Made by a program: the position numbers and the translations under genes | In this document: positions 56,192 through 64,000 of the stretch, in pieces | Layout of the letters: each line of letters starts with the position of its first letter | How positions within the stretch are numbered: position 1 is the stretch's first letter | Notes under the pieces: model-generated | Database searches by the model: none | Told to the model about the DNA's origin: nothing | Seen by the model: only the letters and a program-made list of their open reading frames with translations | Assembly (NCBI GenBank): GCA_025360815.1 | Contig: JANYBL010000115.1 | Location: 1 to 64,000 of the forward strand | Direction of reading: 5' to 3' | Length of the DNA stretch: 64,000 nucleotides | DNA from: Burkholderiales bacterium | Lineage (GTDB): Bacteria; Pseudomonadota; Gammaproteobacteria; Burkholderiales; Usitatibacteraceae

Positions 56192-56656
56192 CGCTTTTGA
56201 ATAACGTCGAAGTTGTCCAAGCGGCGACCGAAAACTATGGCATACAACGCGGCATTTTAAGAAGCGCGAGCCCAACCGATTTGCGATGTGAATGATTGCC
56301 TTAACAAGCCCGCATTTTTAATAGTGTGGGCTTTTTTATGGTATCCGGCGTTGAACTTCTGCTTATGCGGTGACATTTTGGGCAAGCATTGTCGTGGGTT
56401 GGCGACGAATTGAGAACGAAGTCTGCAAAAGCTAGCCATCGAAAACTTTCTTTTATGATTCAAAATCGTAGCTACCCCAAGTATCGACGGGGCTTTCCGG
56501 CCAGTTGAGTGATGCGCAGTCAGCGCCGCGCAATGCTGGCACGTAAGTTGCGGAACGTTGTTGCCACAATGTATTCAGCCTGTGTAACGCATTCATCACT
56601 TTACGACTTCACTTTTTACAGTGCGCCGTCCTTGCAAACTTCTTCAGAGAAGCATC
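56192..56656. other. Intergenic region with terminator and promoter
   Basis: 465 bp without a convincing gene. It carries the terminator at 56306-56337 and, further right, the unlocated promoter of the DUF1800 gene. Confidence 0.6.
56306..56337 (+). terminator. Rho-independent terminator of the RCC1 gene
   Basis: AAGCCCGCA pairs with TGTGGGCTT (one G-T) around a 10-nt loop, followed by TTTTTT; about 115 nt after the stop codon. Confidence 0.8.
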
Positions 56657-59600
56657 ATGCCAAAATTACTATTCGTCGCACACAAGCGTGCCCACTGCAG
56701 CTCCGCGGTACCATTCGGACGCTTATATTTAAAGGGAATGCAGGGGTTTTCGGCATTGCTGACCGTACTGCCGCTGGCGATAGTTGTTGCCCTTTTTTTT
56801 GCCACGGCAATCGTTCCCACTCAGGTTAGCGCCCAAGCAGTCGTCTTCAGTAACGTCAATTTAGACGGCAGCCCATCCAAAGCGATCGTCGCCCGCTCGG
56901 CTGACGGTCAGTTGAGAGCTGGTCGGTTGATCAACAACCAATTCCAATACACGGCTCTTACCGATCCCGGTCTCAATTTTCGGCTGTTGGCCGCCGTTGA
57001 TTTAAATAAAAACGGTAAAGCCGATCTTATTTTTCAAGACATGACACAGGGTGAATTCGGCGATGTAAAGGTGTGGAGCGATTTCCAGCCCTCGATGCAA
57101 TACACGTTGCGTCAAGTCAAACGGGTCTGGGATGTGCAGGCGCATGGCGATTTGGACGGCGACGGCTTTGGTGATTTAGTGTGGCGCTATACCGTTCAAA
57201 ATTCGCCCGATACTGGCGTGTCCTACATTTGGTTTACCGATGCCGCTACGGTGACAAAAGTCCGCAAACGCGGCGGCGCACCGCTGGACTGGACACTTCT
57301 CGGTGCGGCTGATCTCAATGCCGATGGTGCAATGGATATGCTTTATATCAGCCCGGGCAATCAGCTTCGGGTGCTCATGGGGACGGCCAATCGTACTTGC
57401 GCCAATCTGAGCGCTGGTGTTATCCAAGATGGTTTTACTGCGCTTAAGTTCGGCGATTTTACCGGCAATGGTCGCGGCGATGTGCTGGTTCGCCACAACG
57501 CTACAGGGGTTGTGCAATTGCTTTCCTTGAGCGCGATGGGCTTAACGCTGCCCGACTACGCAGGCGCACCAGACGACCAAAATGCGTCGTGCACATCAAC
57601 CACGCTCGGCATCACCAATACAGCGCGCTTTTTGCCCATCACGCCTACCACTGCCAAGTTTTATGCGGCGGGGGATTTCAATGGTGACGGTATCGCCGAC
57701 ATCGTTTGGCTACAGGCCGACGGCACCTTGACGGTGTGGCTCATGCAGCCAAACGGTGCGGCGCCGATTGTCATTGCCAATGCGGGTACTGGCCCATTTG
57801 TTCCAGGTGCCACGCCACCTCCACCCCCACCACCACCGCCCACAAACCAGCCACCGACGGTTTTACTGACATCGCCCGCCAACGGCAGCAGCAGCGCCGT
57901 GGGAACCGCGATTAGCATTGCAGCCACCGCAACTGATGCTGATGGCACAATCGCTAAGGTCGAATTTTTTGCCGGCACCAATAAGCTGGGCGAAAAAACG
58001 ACTGTGCCGTATGTTTACGCATGGACCAACACCGCAGCAGGGACCTACGCGATTACGGCCAAAGCGACCGACAACGCAGGCGCCACCGCAACAAGCGCTG
58101 CGACGACTATTATCGTGACAGCGGTGTTGGTTCCGCCGCCACCGGCAAATCCAGCGCCAACAGTCTCCCTGACTTCGCCAGCCAATAGCGCTACCTTCAC
58201 TGTTGGTACCACCATCAACATTGCCGCCAATGCCGCTGACGTCAACGGCACCGTCGCTAAAGTTGAGTTTTTTGCCGGCAACACTAAGCTCGGTGAAAAG
58301 GTCACTGCCCCCTACACCTACGCATGGACAAATGCCGCAGTAGGAGGCTATAGCCTGACCGCCAAAGCGACTGATAATTTAGGCGCAGCCACCACCAGCA
58401 CGGCCGTCAATGTGGCCGTGACGGCCGTCGGCGTGCCGCCGCCGGTCACCGGCAGTGGTACTGGTCTCTTGGCTGAGTATTTCACTAACGTTGATTTGAC
58501 CGCGCCATCAGCAGTGGTTCGCGTGGACAGCACGGTCGATTTTGCATGGCTGGATGCGACCATCCCGGCCCCTGGCATTGGGGCGAGCAACTTCTCGGTG
58601 CGCTGGACGGGTGAAGTCGTTGCGCCGGTCACTGGTGCCGTAACGTTCTCGACATCAAGCGATGATGGCGTGCGCTTGTGGGTCAACAACCAACGGCTTG
58701 TCAATAACTGGACAGGCCATGGCGCTACTATCGATACCGGCGCACCGATACAAATGGTCTCGGGACAGCGTTACCCGATTCGTTTGGAATATTTCCAAGG
58801 CGGTGGCGGTAAAGAAATCAAATTGCGCTGGGCGCATGCCAGCAACAGCAGTACGGCGCAGGCGGTGCCAATGTCGAACTTAATTCCGGCGACGACAGCT
58901 GATTTCACGATCGCTGTCGGCTTAGCGGCGCAATCGCCGGATAGCTTCACGGCACCCAGTATGATTAACCTGACGGCCATACCGGTCGTATCAGGCTCTG
59001 GCAAGCCGATTGCGAAAGTAGAATTTTTCCAAATCATCACGCAGGCTGGTGTTCAAAGCGCCGTTAAGCTAGGTGAGGCAACGGCGGCCCCTTGGGTCTA
59101 TGCGTGGACCAATGTTGCCGTTGGCGCCTACACCATTGCCGCGCTGGCGACCGATAGCGTGGGCATCACGGGCAGCTCGCCATCGGTTAGTTTTACCATT
59201 GCCACGGCGCCATTATCAGTCTCGGCGGCCACGATGGATGCGGCGCGTCTGCTTGAGCAGACCACATTTGGCGCAACCCGCAGTGAGATTAATCGCGTTG
59301 CAGGCATCGGCGTTGATGCGTATTTGGCCGAGCAATTTAACGCCCCGCAAACACTCCATTTGGATACCGTCCGGAACGACCCTAGGTATCCCAAAGAGCC
59401 ATATGCCGTCATGATGCCGTCAATTTGGAGACAGTATTTTGAGGCTAACGATCAATTGCGTCAGCGTGTGGTGTCGGCACTCTCACAGATCGTCGTGATC
59501 TCGCTGCAAAACAACACGATTGGCGACCAGTCTTGTGGCCCTGCAGCTTATTTGGACATCATCGGGCGCAATGCGTTTGGCAATTACCGCGACATTCTAA

Positions 59601-60877
59601 AACAGGTAACGATGTCCCCGGCGATGGGCGAATATTTGAATATGAAAGGTAGCGCCAAGGCTGACCCGGTGCTGAAGTCGATCCCAAGCGAAAACTATGC
59701 GCGTGAATTATTGCAACTATTTTCGATTGGCACTGTGATGCTTAACCTTGATGGCTCGGTACAATTTAGCGCCGGAAAGCCAATTGAGACCTATAGCGAG
59801 GCGACGGCACAAGAGTTTGCCCGTGCCCTCACGGGATGGCATTTTGCAGGTCAAGATCAGACCAAAACATGGCGATGGCTTTATCCGGATGTGCCGTATC
59901 CTAGCGACGCGGCATCAGGGGCAAAAGCATGTGCTGCATGGTCGCTGCCGATGCAACCATGGCGGGCGACCTATCGCGCCAGCGACGACAAGCGGGATAT
60001 CGCCGGCGGCGCACATGATACCGGTGCGAAATCGTTGTTGACCTACCCTGGCTCCACCAATTTTAAACAAAGTATCCCAGCCAACCAAGCGCCTGAACAG
60101 GATTTAGATGACGTTATCGAGAATGTGTTTAACCACCCCAATGTTGGGCCACACATCAGCGAGCTGCTAATTCAGCGACTGATCACCAGCAACCCGACGG
60201 GCGCCTATGTGGCACGTGTTGCCAGCGTGTTCAACAACAACGGCGCAGGTGTTCGCGGTGATTTGAAGGCGGTTGTCAAGGCGATTCTGACGGATGCAGA
60301 TGCGCGTAAGCCGCTCGCCAGCCAATCTTCATCGTTTGGCAAACTGCGCGAGCCGATTATTCGCTTCACACAGTTTCACCGAGCCTTTGGTGCCACCATG
60401 GCTGGTGGGGTTTACGCGAATATTTACGACCTTGGTGACTCCACTGAGCTAGCACAAAGCCCACTGAATGCGCCCAGCGTATTTAATTTCTACCATCCAG
60501 ATTTTTCTGCAACCGGTCCCCTTGCGAGGGCATCTTTGGTTGGTCCTGAATTTGAAATTACCAACAGTGCAACCATTGCCGGATTTATGGATTTCAGCAA
60601 ATATGGCATCGTCGGTGGTTTTAACAGTTACGATGCCACCAAATGGCTCAAGCCAAACTACGACGCCTACCTTGCCATGGCAAACACTCCGGCCACGATG
60701 GTGGATGAGCTAAACGTGTTGTTGATGGCAGGCTCGATGAGCCCGCAGTTCCGCACCCAGCTCATTGATGTTGCGACCAAATTAACTGACAGCAACGCCA
60801 CCACGCAAAGCATGGAGCGCTTGAAACTCGTTTTATGGCTCATTCTCAATTCGCCCGAATACTCGATTCAAAAATAA
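56657..60877 (+). CDS. Secreted multi-domain DUF1800 protein (FG-GAP, Ig, PA14, DUF1800)
   Basis: 1406 residues from the ATG at 56657. Order: signal peptide ending VSAQA (about 60); FG-GAP/VCBS block (60-370); proline linker (about 383-395); two Ig-like repeats (395-590; each with SPANG/S, KVEFFAG, LGEK, YAWTN); PA14 domain (600-745; GLLAEYF, FSTSSDDGVRLWVN, RLEYFQGGGGKEIKLRWA); a third Ig-like unit (750-855); then DUF1800 (856-1406; AARLLEQTTFGATRSEI, YARELLQLFSIG, FARALTGW, SPEYSIQK). DUF1800 proteins pair with DUF1501 proteins in many bacteria; the function is not established. The PA14 module suggests carbohydrate binding. The DUF1501 gene follows by 10 nt. Confidence 0.93.
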   Translation: MPKLLFVAHKRAHCSSAVPFGRLYLKGMQGFSALLTVLPLAIVVALFFATAIVPTQVSAQAVVFSNVNLDGSPSKAIVARSADGQLRAGRLINNQFQYTALTDPGLNFRLLAAVDLNKNGKADLIFQDMTQGEFGDVKVWSDFQPSMQYTLRQVKRVWDVQAHGDLDGDGFGDLVWRYTVQNSPDTGVSYIWFTDAATVTKVRKRGGAPLDWTLLGAADLNADGAMDMLYISPGNQLRVLMGTANRTCANLSAGVIQDGFTALKFGDFTGNGRGDVLVRHNATGVVQLLSLSAMGLTLPDYAGAPDDQNASCTSTTLGITNTARFLPITPTTAKFYAAGDFNGDGIADIVWLQADGTLTVWLMQPNGAAPIVIANAGTGPFVPGATPPPPPPPPPTNQPPTVLLTSPANGSSSAVGTAISIAATATDADGTIAKVEFFAGTNKLGEKTTVPYVYAWTNTAAGTYAITAKATDNAGATATSAATTIIVTAVLVPPPPANPAPTVSLTSPANSATFTVGTTINIAANAADVNGTVAKVEFFAGNTKLGEKVTAPYTYAWTNAAVGGYSLTAKATDNLGAATTSTAVNVAVTAVGVPPPVTGSGTGLLAEYFTNVDLTAPSAVVRVDSTVDFAWLDATIPAPGIGASNFSVRWTGEVVAPVTGAVTFSTSSDDGVRLWVNNQRLVNNWTGHGATIDTGAPIQMVSGQRYPIRLEYFQGGGGKEIKLRWAHASNSSTAQAVPMSNLIPATTADFTIAVGLAAQSPDSFTAPSMINLTAIPVVSGSGKPIAKVEFFQIITQAGVQSAVKLGEATAAPWVYAWTNVAVGAYTIAALATDSVGITGSSPSVSFTIATAPLSVSAATMDAARLLEQTTFGATRSEINRVAGIGVDAYLAEQFNAPQTLHLDTVRNDPRYPKEPYAVMMPSIWRQYFEANDQLRQRVVSALSQIVVISLQNNTIGDQSCGPAAYLDIIGRNAFGNYRDILKQVTMSPAMGEYLNMKGSAKADPVLKSIPSENYARELLQLFSIGTVMLNLDGSVQFSAGKPIETYSEATAQEFARALTGWHFAGQDQTKTWRWLYPDVPYPSDAASGAKACAAWSLPMQPWRATYRASDDKRDIAGGAHDTGAKSLLTYPGSTNFKQSIPANQAPEQDLDDVIENVFNHPNVGPHISELLIQRLITSNPTGAYVARVASVFNNNGAGVRGDLKAVVKAILTDADARKPLASQSSSFGKLREPIIRFTQFHRAFGATMAGGVYANIYDLGDSTELAQSPLNAPSVFNFYHPDFSATGPLARASLVGPEFEITNSATIAGFMDFSKYGIVGGFNSYDATKWLKPNYDAYLAMANTPATMVDELNVLLMAGSMSPQFRTQLIDVATKLTDSNATTQSMERLKLVLWLILNSPEYSIQK

Positions 60878-60887
60878 GGAAAGCCAA

Positions 60888-62423
60888 ATGAAAGAATGCA
60901 ATTTAAAAACAGCGGATCTTCATACTGATCGCCGAGCGTTCATGAAGGTTATGTCGATCGCGGCAGCCACGCCGATGCTGGGCGGCATTATGCAGGCGGC
61001 CAATGCGGCCGGTCCGTTCACCGATTATCGTGTGATGGTTTGCGTATTTTTGTATGGCGGTAACGATAGTCATAACCTGGTGATTCCTACTGGCGCTGAA
61101 TGGGCAGGCTATGCTTCCGCCCGCGGTAACCTAGCGATCCCGGCAGGCAACGCACTGCCGGTCAACGCGGGCATTTCGGGCCGTACATTCGGCTTACATC
61201 CGTCGATGGTCGGCTTGGCGAATATCTTCAATACGGATAAAAAAGTGGCGGTGCTGTCCAATGTTGGCGTACTGTTGCAACCCACGTCACTGGCCAGTTA
61301 TAAAGCGCGAACCAATTTGCCACCACAGCTATTTTCGCACTCTGACATGCAAAGCCATTGGCAATCGGGGCATGCTGATGCCCCTGCCTTGACCGGTTGG
61401 GGAGGGCGCTTGGCCGACATCGTGGAGGCCGCAAATGGCAACAGCCAAGTTTCAGTATCGATCAGTGTGTCGGGGCAGAATCTGCTGCAAAAAGGTGATC
61501 GCGTCGTGAGCTACACGGTGTCGGGTTGGAACAACCCGAAGAGTACGATCACCAGCCGTCTACGTTCGTACCGCGACTGGGACAGCTACTCATCCTTGCG
61601 TCCTGCTCCCCAAGCCGCTTTTGAAAATCAACTCAAGATCGCGCGAGCCAATATCTTGGAAGACCAATGGGGCGATATGGCGGTTCGCGCCCTCACTAGC
61701 GGTGAATTCGTTAACGGCGTGTTGTACAACGTCAATGCAACCGGCGATGCAGTCCGGGATTCAGCGGGCAATGTTTCCGAAAAATTCCCCATCACGCCCG
61801 CGCCGCCGGTTAGCTTTACGAGCTCATCAGGGCAAGCTCGCACGAACGACTTGGCTAAACAGTTGCGTTCAGTGGCAAATATGATTGCAGCACGCGATAG
61901 CTTGGGCGTAAAGCGGCAAGTATTTTTTGTATCGATTGGTGGCTTTGATAATCACGGCGACCAATTCAAGGACTCCAACAACGCAACCACTCCAATTTTG
62001 AGCGGCTACCATGCCGATTTATTTAAACAAGTTGACGAAGCGCTAACGTGGTTTTACAACTGGACTAAGGCCCAAAATATCGCTAACAATGTCACCACTT
62101 TTACCATGTCGGAATTTGGTCGCACGCTCACGTCAAACGGTGCCGGTAGCGACCACGGCTGGGGCGGTCATCACTTTGTGTTGGGGGGTGCGGTGAATGG
62201 CGGCACTATTTATGGCGGGGCGAATGCCGGTGAAGAGTTCCCGATTGTTGCGGTAAACACGACTACTGATGTCGGGCAGGGTAGATTGTTGCCCACGACG
62301 TCGGTTGATGAAGTCGGCGCCACATTGTCGAAATGGATGGGCGCGTCCACGAGCGAATTAACCACAATATTCCCGAATATCGGACGCTTCGCAAGGCCGG
62401 GAGGAATGTCGTTTTTAAGTTAA
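60888..62423 (+). CDS. DUF1501 protein, Tat-exported partner of the DUF1800 protein
   Basis: 511 residues; AAGGAAAGCCAA precedes the ATG. Twin-arginine signal DRRAFMKVMSIAAA (Arg15-Arg16) with cleavage near NAAGPF. DUF1501 belongs to the alkaline phosphatase/sulfatase-like fold; seen here are VFLYGGNDSHNLVIP near the start, SIGGFDNHGDQ in the middle, and TMSEFGRTLTSNGAGSDHGWGGHHFVLGG (in parts), which hold possible metal ligands (Asp, His). It is co-transcribed with the DUF1800 gene and closed by a terminator. Tat export suggests a cofactor or metal loaded in the cytoplasm. Confidence 0.95.
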   Translation: MKECNLKTADLHTDRRAFMKVMSIAAATPMLGGIMQAANAAGPFTDYRVMVCVFLYGGNDSHNLVIPTGAEWAGYASARGNLAIPAGNALPVNAGISGRTFGLHPSMVGLANIFNTDKKVAVLSNVGVLLQPTSLASYKARTNLPPQLFSHSDMQSHWQSGHADAPALTGWGGRLADIVEAANGNSQVSVSISVSGQNLLQKGDRVVSYTVSGWNNPKSTITSRLRSYRDWDSYSSLRPAPQAAFENQLKIARANILEDQWGDMAVRALTSGEFVNGVLYNVNATGDAVRDSAGNVSEKFPITPAPPVSFTSSSGQARTNDLAKQLRSVANMIAARDSLGVKRQVFFVSIGGFDNHGDQFKDSNNATTPILSGYHADLFKQVDEALTWFYNWTKAQNIANNVTTFTMSEFGRTLTSNGAGSDHGWGGHHFVLGGAVNGGTIYGGANAGEEFPIVAVNTTTDVGQGRLLPTTSVDEVGATLSKWMGASTSELTTIFPNIGRFARPGGMSFLS

Positions 62424-62471
62424 TTGAGCCTCGGCGTCTGGAATGCGTCGAATAATTTTTTGCTCCTTTAT

Positions 62472-62502
62472 AAACCGCTGGCTTTTTGCAGCGGTTTTTT
62501 AT
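62472..62502 (+). terminator. Rho-independent terminator of the DUF1800-DUF1501 operon
   Basis: AAACCGCTG pairs with CAGCGGTTT around GCTTTTTG and runs into TTTTTT. It lies about 50 nt after the stop codon. Confidence 0.88.
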
Positions 62503-62614
62503 TTCACCATGACGTTAGCAGCGAATTTGGCTGACGTTCGCTGAGGATCGCCACAGCGAATTTCCCTAGGGAACAAGCAGGTTCACCATATGCCGGTGCT
62601 TTCCGTAACCCGCT

Positions 62615-62673
62615 CTGTTGAATTGCGCTGAAATTTGACCTACTGGGGGTCAAATCTAGGCGCAATTCAACAG
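62615..62673. repeat. Imperfect inverted repeat, 26-bp arms
   Basis: Arms at 62615-62640 and 62648-62673 pair over CTGTTGAATTGCGC / GCGCAATTCAACAG and over ATTTGACC / GGTCAAAT, with a mismatched step of four bases on each side between them. No T run follows. It could be a processed RNA hairpin or a small palindromic repeat element. Confidence 0.75.
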
Positions 62674-62786
62674 TCTTTGCAATTGTCAGTGATCCGATTG
62701 TATTTTGGTTTATTCGGATCGTCGGCAATTTTCAAAATAACTTGTTCGATTTTTTGCGCATCGTGGCCTTCATGAAATGCGGGGGC

Positions 62787-62823
62787 AAACCAAAAGGGCG
62801 CAATGATTGCGCCCTTTTGGTTT
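62787..62823. terminator. 17-bp perfect hairpin, probable bidirectional terminator
   Basis: AAACCAAAAGGGCGCAA pairs exactly with TTGCGCCCTTTTGGTTT around TGA, 56 nt after the stop of the PsiF-like gene (minus). There is no free T run after the stem, only T in the arm. Confidence 0.6.
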
Positions 62824-62878
62824 GATACAGATGGCAATTTAGCGTCCACGCCACTTTTACTTGCCATTTACTTGTCAT

Positions 62879-63211
62879 TTATTTGCTTAGGCATTCCTTC
62901 ATAAATGCTTTGCGATCGTCGCCTTTTTTACCGCCCGCTTTGGCGTCGGCATTACAAGACTTCATTTTTTCTTGTTGCGCTTTCTTTTTGTCGCTGACCG
63001 CAGCCTTGTCGGGGTTGCCGTCCTTTTTCAGACATTCCGACATAAAGGCTTTTCGTTCGGATTTGTCTTTGCCGGTTGTTTTGAAATCGGCGCTACAGGT
63101 TTTCATTTTGTTGTTTTGTGCGCTCTTGCCATCAGTCGCGGCATGGGCTGAAGTCGCTGCGATTGGGAGAGCAAGCAACATTACTACTAAGCATTTTTTA
63201 AAATTATTCAT
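62879..63211 (-). CDS. PsiF-family secreted protein, two repeats
   Basis: 110 residues. The signal peptide ends AHAAT. The mature chain has two copies of the PsiF motif: KMKTCSADFKTTGKDKSERK-AFMSECLKK and KMKSCNADAKAGGKKGDDRK-AFMKECLSK, each with a Cys pair and a central charged helix. E. coli psiF is induced by phosphate starvation, but its role is unknown; no Pho box could be identified here. The ATG has no strong ribosome site. Confidence 0.9.
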   Translation of the reverse strand: MNNFKKCLVVMLLALPIAATSAHAATDGKSAQNNKMKTCSADFKTTGKDKSERKAFMSECLKKDGNPDKAAVSDKKKAQQEKMKSCNADAKAGGKKGDDRKAFMKECLSK

Positions 63212-63307
63212 TAATCATCTCCGAAAGTATTTAGTGGCACCTCAAGCGCTTAGTGCACGGTGAGGGTTTGGAAAAGTCCTGCAATGCTGAAAACGCGTAT
63301 TGTTCAT

Positions 63308-64000
63308 TTAGGTTGACCGCGCCAAGCCAATCACCTTAACCGATATGCCGTTGAGCGCAGCGTTGCCGGAGACAGCGTCAATATCCGCGGCGTCGCACAA
63401 ATCGTTGTAACTCACGCCAGCGTGTTCGTGTGCAAGTCCTAGGCGGGTGCCTGAACGGCTATGGCCGAAGCCATGTGGTAGCGAGACCACGCCCGGCATA
63501 AGGCGATCGGTTGCCTGTACGGCGATGTTGACTTCACCAATGGCTGAGGAAATTCGTACCACCTGACCATCTTGCAGTCCGCGGGCAGCAAGATCAATCG
63601 GATGCATCATGAGCTGATCACGCGGCTTGCCTTTAATGAGCCGATGTGAATTGTGCATCCAAGAATTATTGCTGCGAACATGGCGGCGGCCAATCATGGT
63701 TAGCGGGGCGCTACTTCGCAACGCTACGCCAAACTCTAGCACTGGCGCGGCGTTTCGCGGGAGTTCGCCTTCTGGTGGGGATGCACTGACTAGGTGGCGT
63801 TTCAGCCGCGCAACGTCGCTAATAATCGCGTCAGGCGCACAATTTATCTTGCCGTCGTGGGTTTCAAGCCGCATGTAAATTGATGGTTTGAGTGCGCCAA
63901 GATCAATCCCATGCTCGGCTTCTTTGAGCGCGCCAAATGAAATGCCGTGCGACGACTCGCCGGCTTTCAACATCACTTCGATCATGTTCGATGTTGACGT
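63308..64000 (-). CDS. Molybdopterin oxidoreductase, C-terminal part (cut by window edge)
   Basis: About 230 residues; the frame stays open to the window edge, so the start lies beyond it. The segment is the dinucleotide-binding C-domain of the molybdopterin family: LTMIGRRHVRSNNSWMHN, LMMHPIDLAARGLQDGQVVRI (in parts), GVVSLPHGFGHSRSGTRLGLA, HAGVSYNDLCDAADIDAVSG. This pattern is that of soluble formate dehydrogenase/BisC-like oxidoreductases rather than NasA. Substrate cannot be told without the N-terminal half. Confidence 0.88.
   Translation of the reverse strand, partial: TSTSNMIEVMLKAGESSHGISFGALKEAEHGIDLGALKPSIYMRLETHDGKINCAPDAIISDVARLKRHLVSASPPEGELPRNAAPVLEFGVALRSSAPLTMIGRRHVRSNNSWMHNSHRLIKGKPRDQLMMHPIDLAARGLQDGQVVRISSAIGEVNIAVQATDRLMPGVVSLPHGFGHSRSGTRLGLAHEHAGVSYNDLCDAADIDAVSGNAALNGISVKVIGLARST

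Larger units (their letters stand above)
62424..62878. other. Intergenic region with three hairpins
   Basis: 455 bp holding the terminator at 62472-62502, the long inverted repeat at 62615-62673 and the 17-bp hairpin at 62787-62823. A short minus-strand frame across the last hairpin is not credible as a gene. Confidence 0.6.

Noticed and set aside
62667-62867. Minus-strand open frame of 66 codons
   Set aside because: It runs through the 17-bp perfect hairpin and into the long inverted repeat, so it is unlikely to be translated.

Overview
The window looks like a chromosomal piece of a free-living betaproteobacterium, probably Burkholderiales or a neighbouring lineage. The evidence is gene content and order: an aot/ast arginine block as in Pseudomonas and beta-proteobacteria, nirBD-nasA followed by a YbiB-like gene, a 206-residue LexA, an ECF sigma/kinase pair and many secreted FG-GAP proteins. 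I cannot name a genus. No phage, transposase or CRISPR array was seen.

Layout. (1) 1-4203: the start of a Kelch-like secreted protein, then a large beta-helix/Ig/FG-GAP secreted protein. (2) 4965-5393: a single-domain haemoglobin. (3) 6236-15705: a run of about ten minus-strand genes for small secreted proteins. Five intact ones share one module, a PKD-like beta-sandwich with a conserved cysteine pair, and a sixth copy is broken by frameshifts. (4) 16885-16961: tRNA-Arg(ACG). (5) 17260-34397: arginine acquisition and catabolism. A TonB-dependent receptor faces a secreted cyanophycinase, followed by aotJQMOP, argR and astC-astA-astA-astD-astB. (6) 35110-47317: nitrate assimilation: nirB-nirD-nasA-ybiB on plus; nasT and nrtA-nrtB-nrtD-cobA on minus; and a CbiX-type sirohydrochlorin chelatase. 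(7) 47379-49274: a small DNA-binding-like gene, tdk and lexA with its SOS box. (8) 49532-62423: ECF sigma factor, transmembrane Ser/Thr kinase, a seven-repeat RCC1/FG-GAP protein, and a DUF1800/DUF1501 pair in which the DUF1800 partner carries FG-GAP, Ig and PA14 modules. (9) 62879-64000: a PsiF-like protein and the C-terminal part of a molybdopterin oxidoreductase.

How the parts work together. The block at 20599-34397 reads as one route: secreted cyanophycinase cleaves cyanophycin, products cross the outer membrane (perhaps by the divergent TonB receptor), an ABC system imports arginine or ornithine, and the AST pathway releases carbon and nitrogen. astE is not next to its partners. Sequences matching the Pseudomonas ArgR half-site lie in the receptor/cyanophycinase gap and before astC. 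The nitrate block has three sigma-54-type promoters with exact GG-N10-GC spacing (before nirB, nrtA and nasT), an NtrC-like palindrome before nirB, and an intrinsic terminator in the nrtA leader downstream of nasT, which encodes an ANTAR antiterminator. This fits nitrogen-limitation control plus nitrate-dependent antitermination.

The least familiar element is the array of cysteine-bridged PKD-like secreted proteins at 6-16 kb, with its companion NPPG-motif, Cys-rich and lipoprotein genes. I recognise no described system there.
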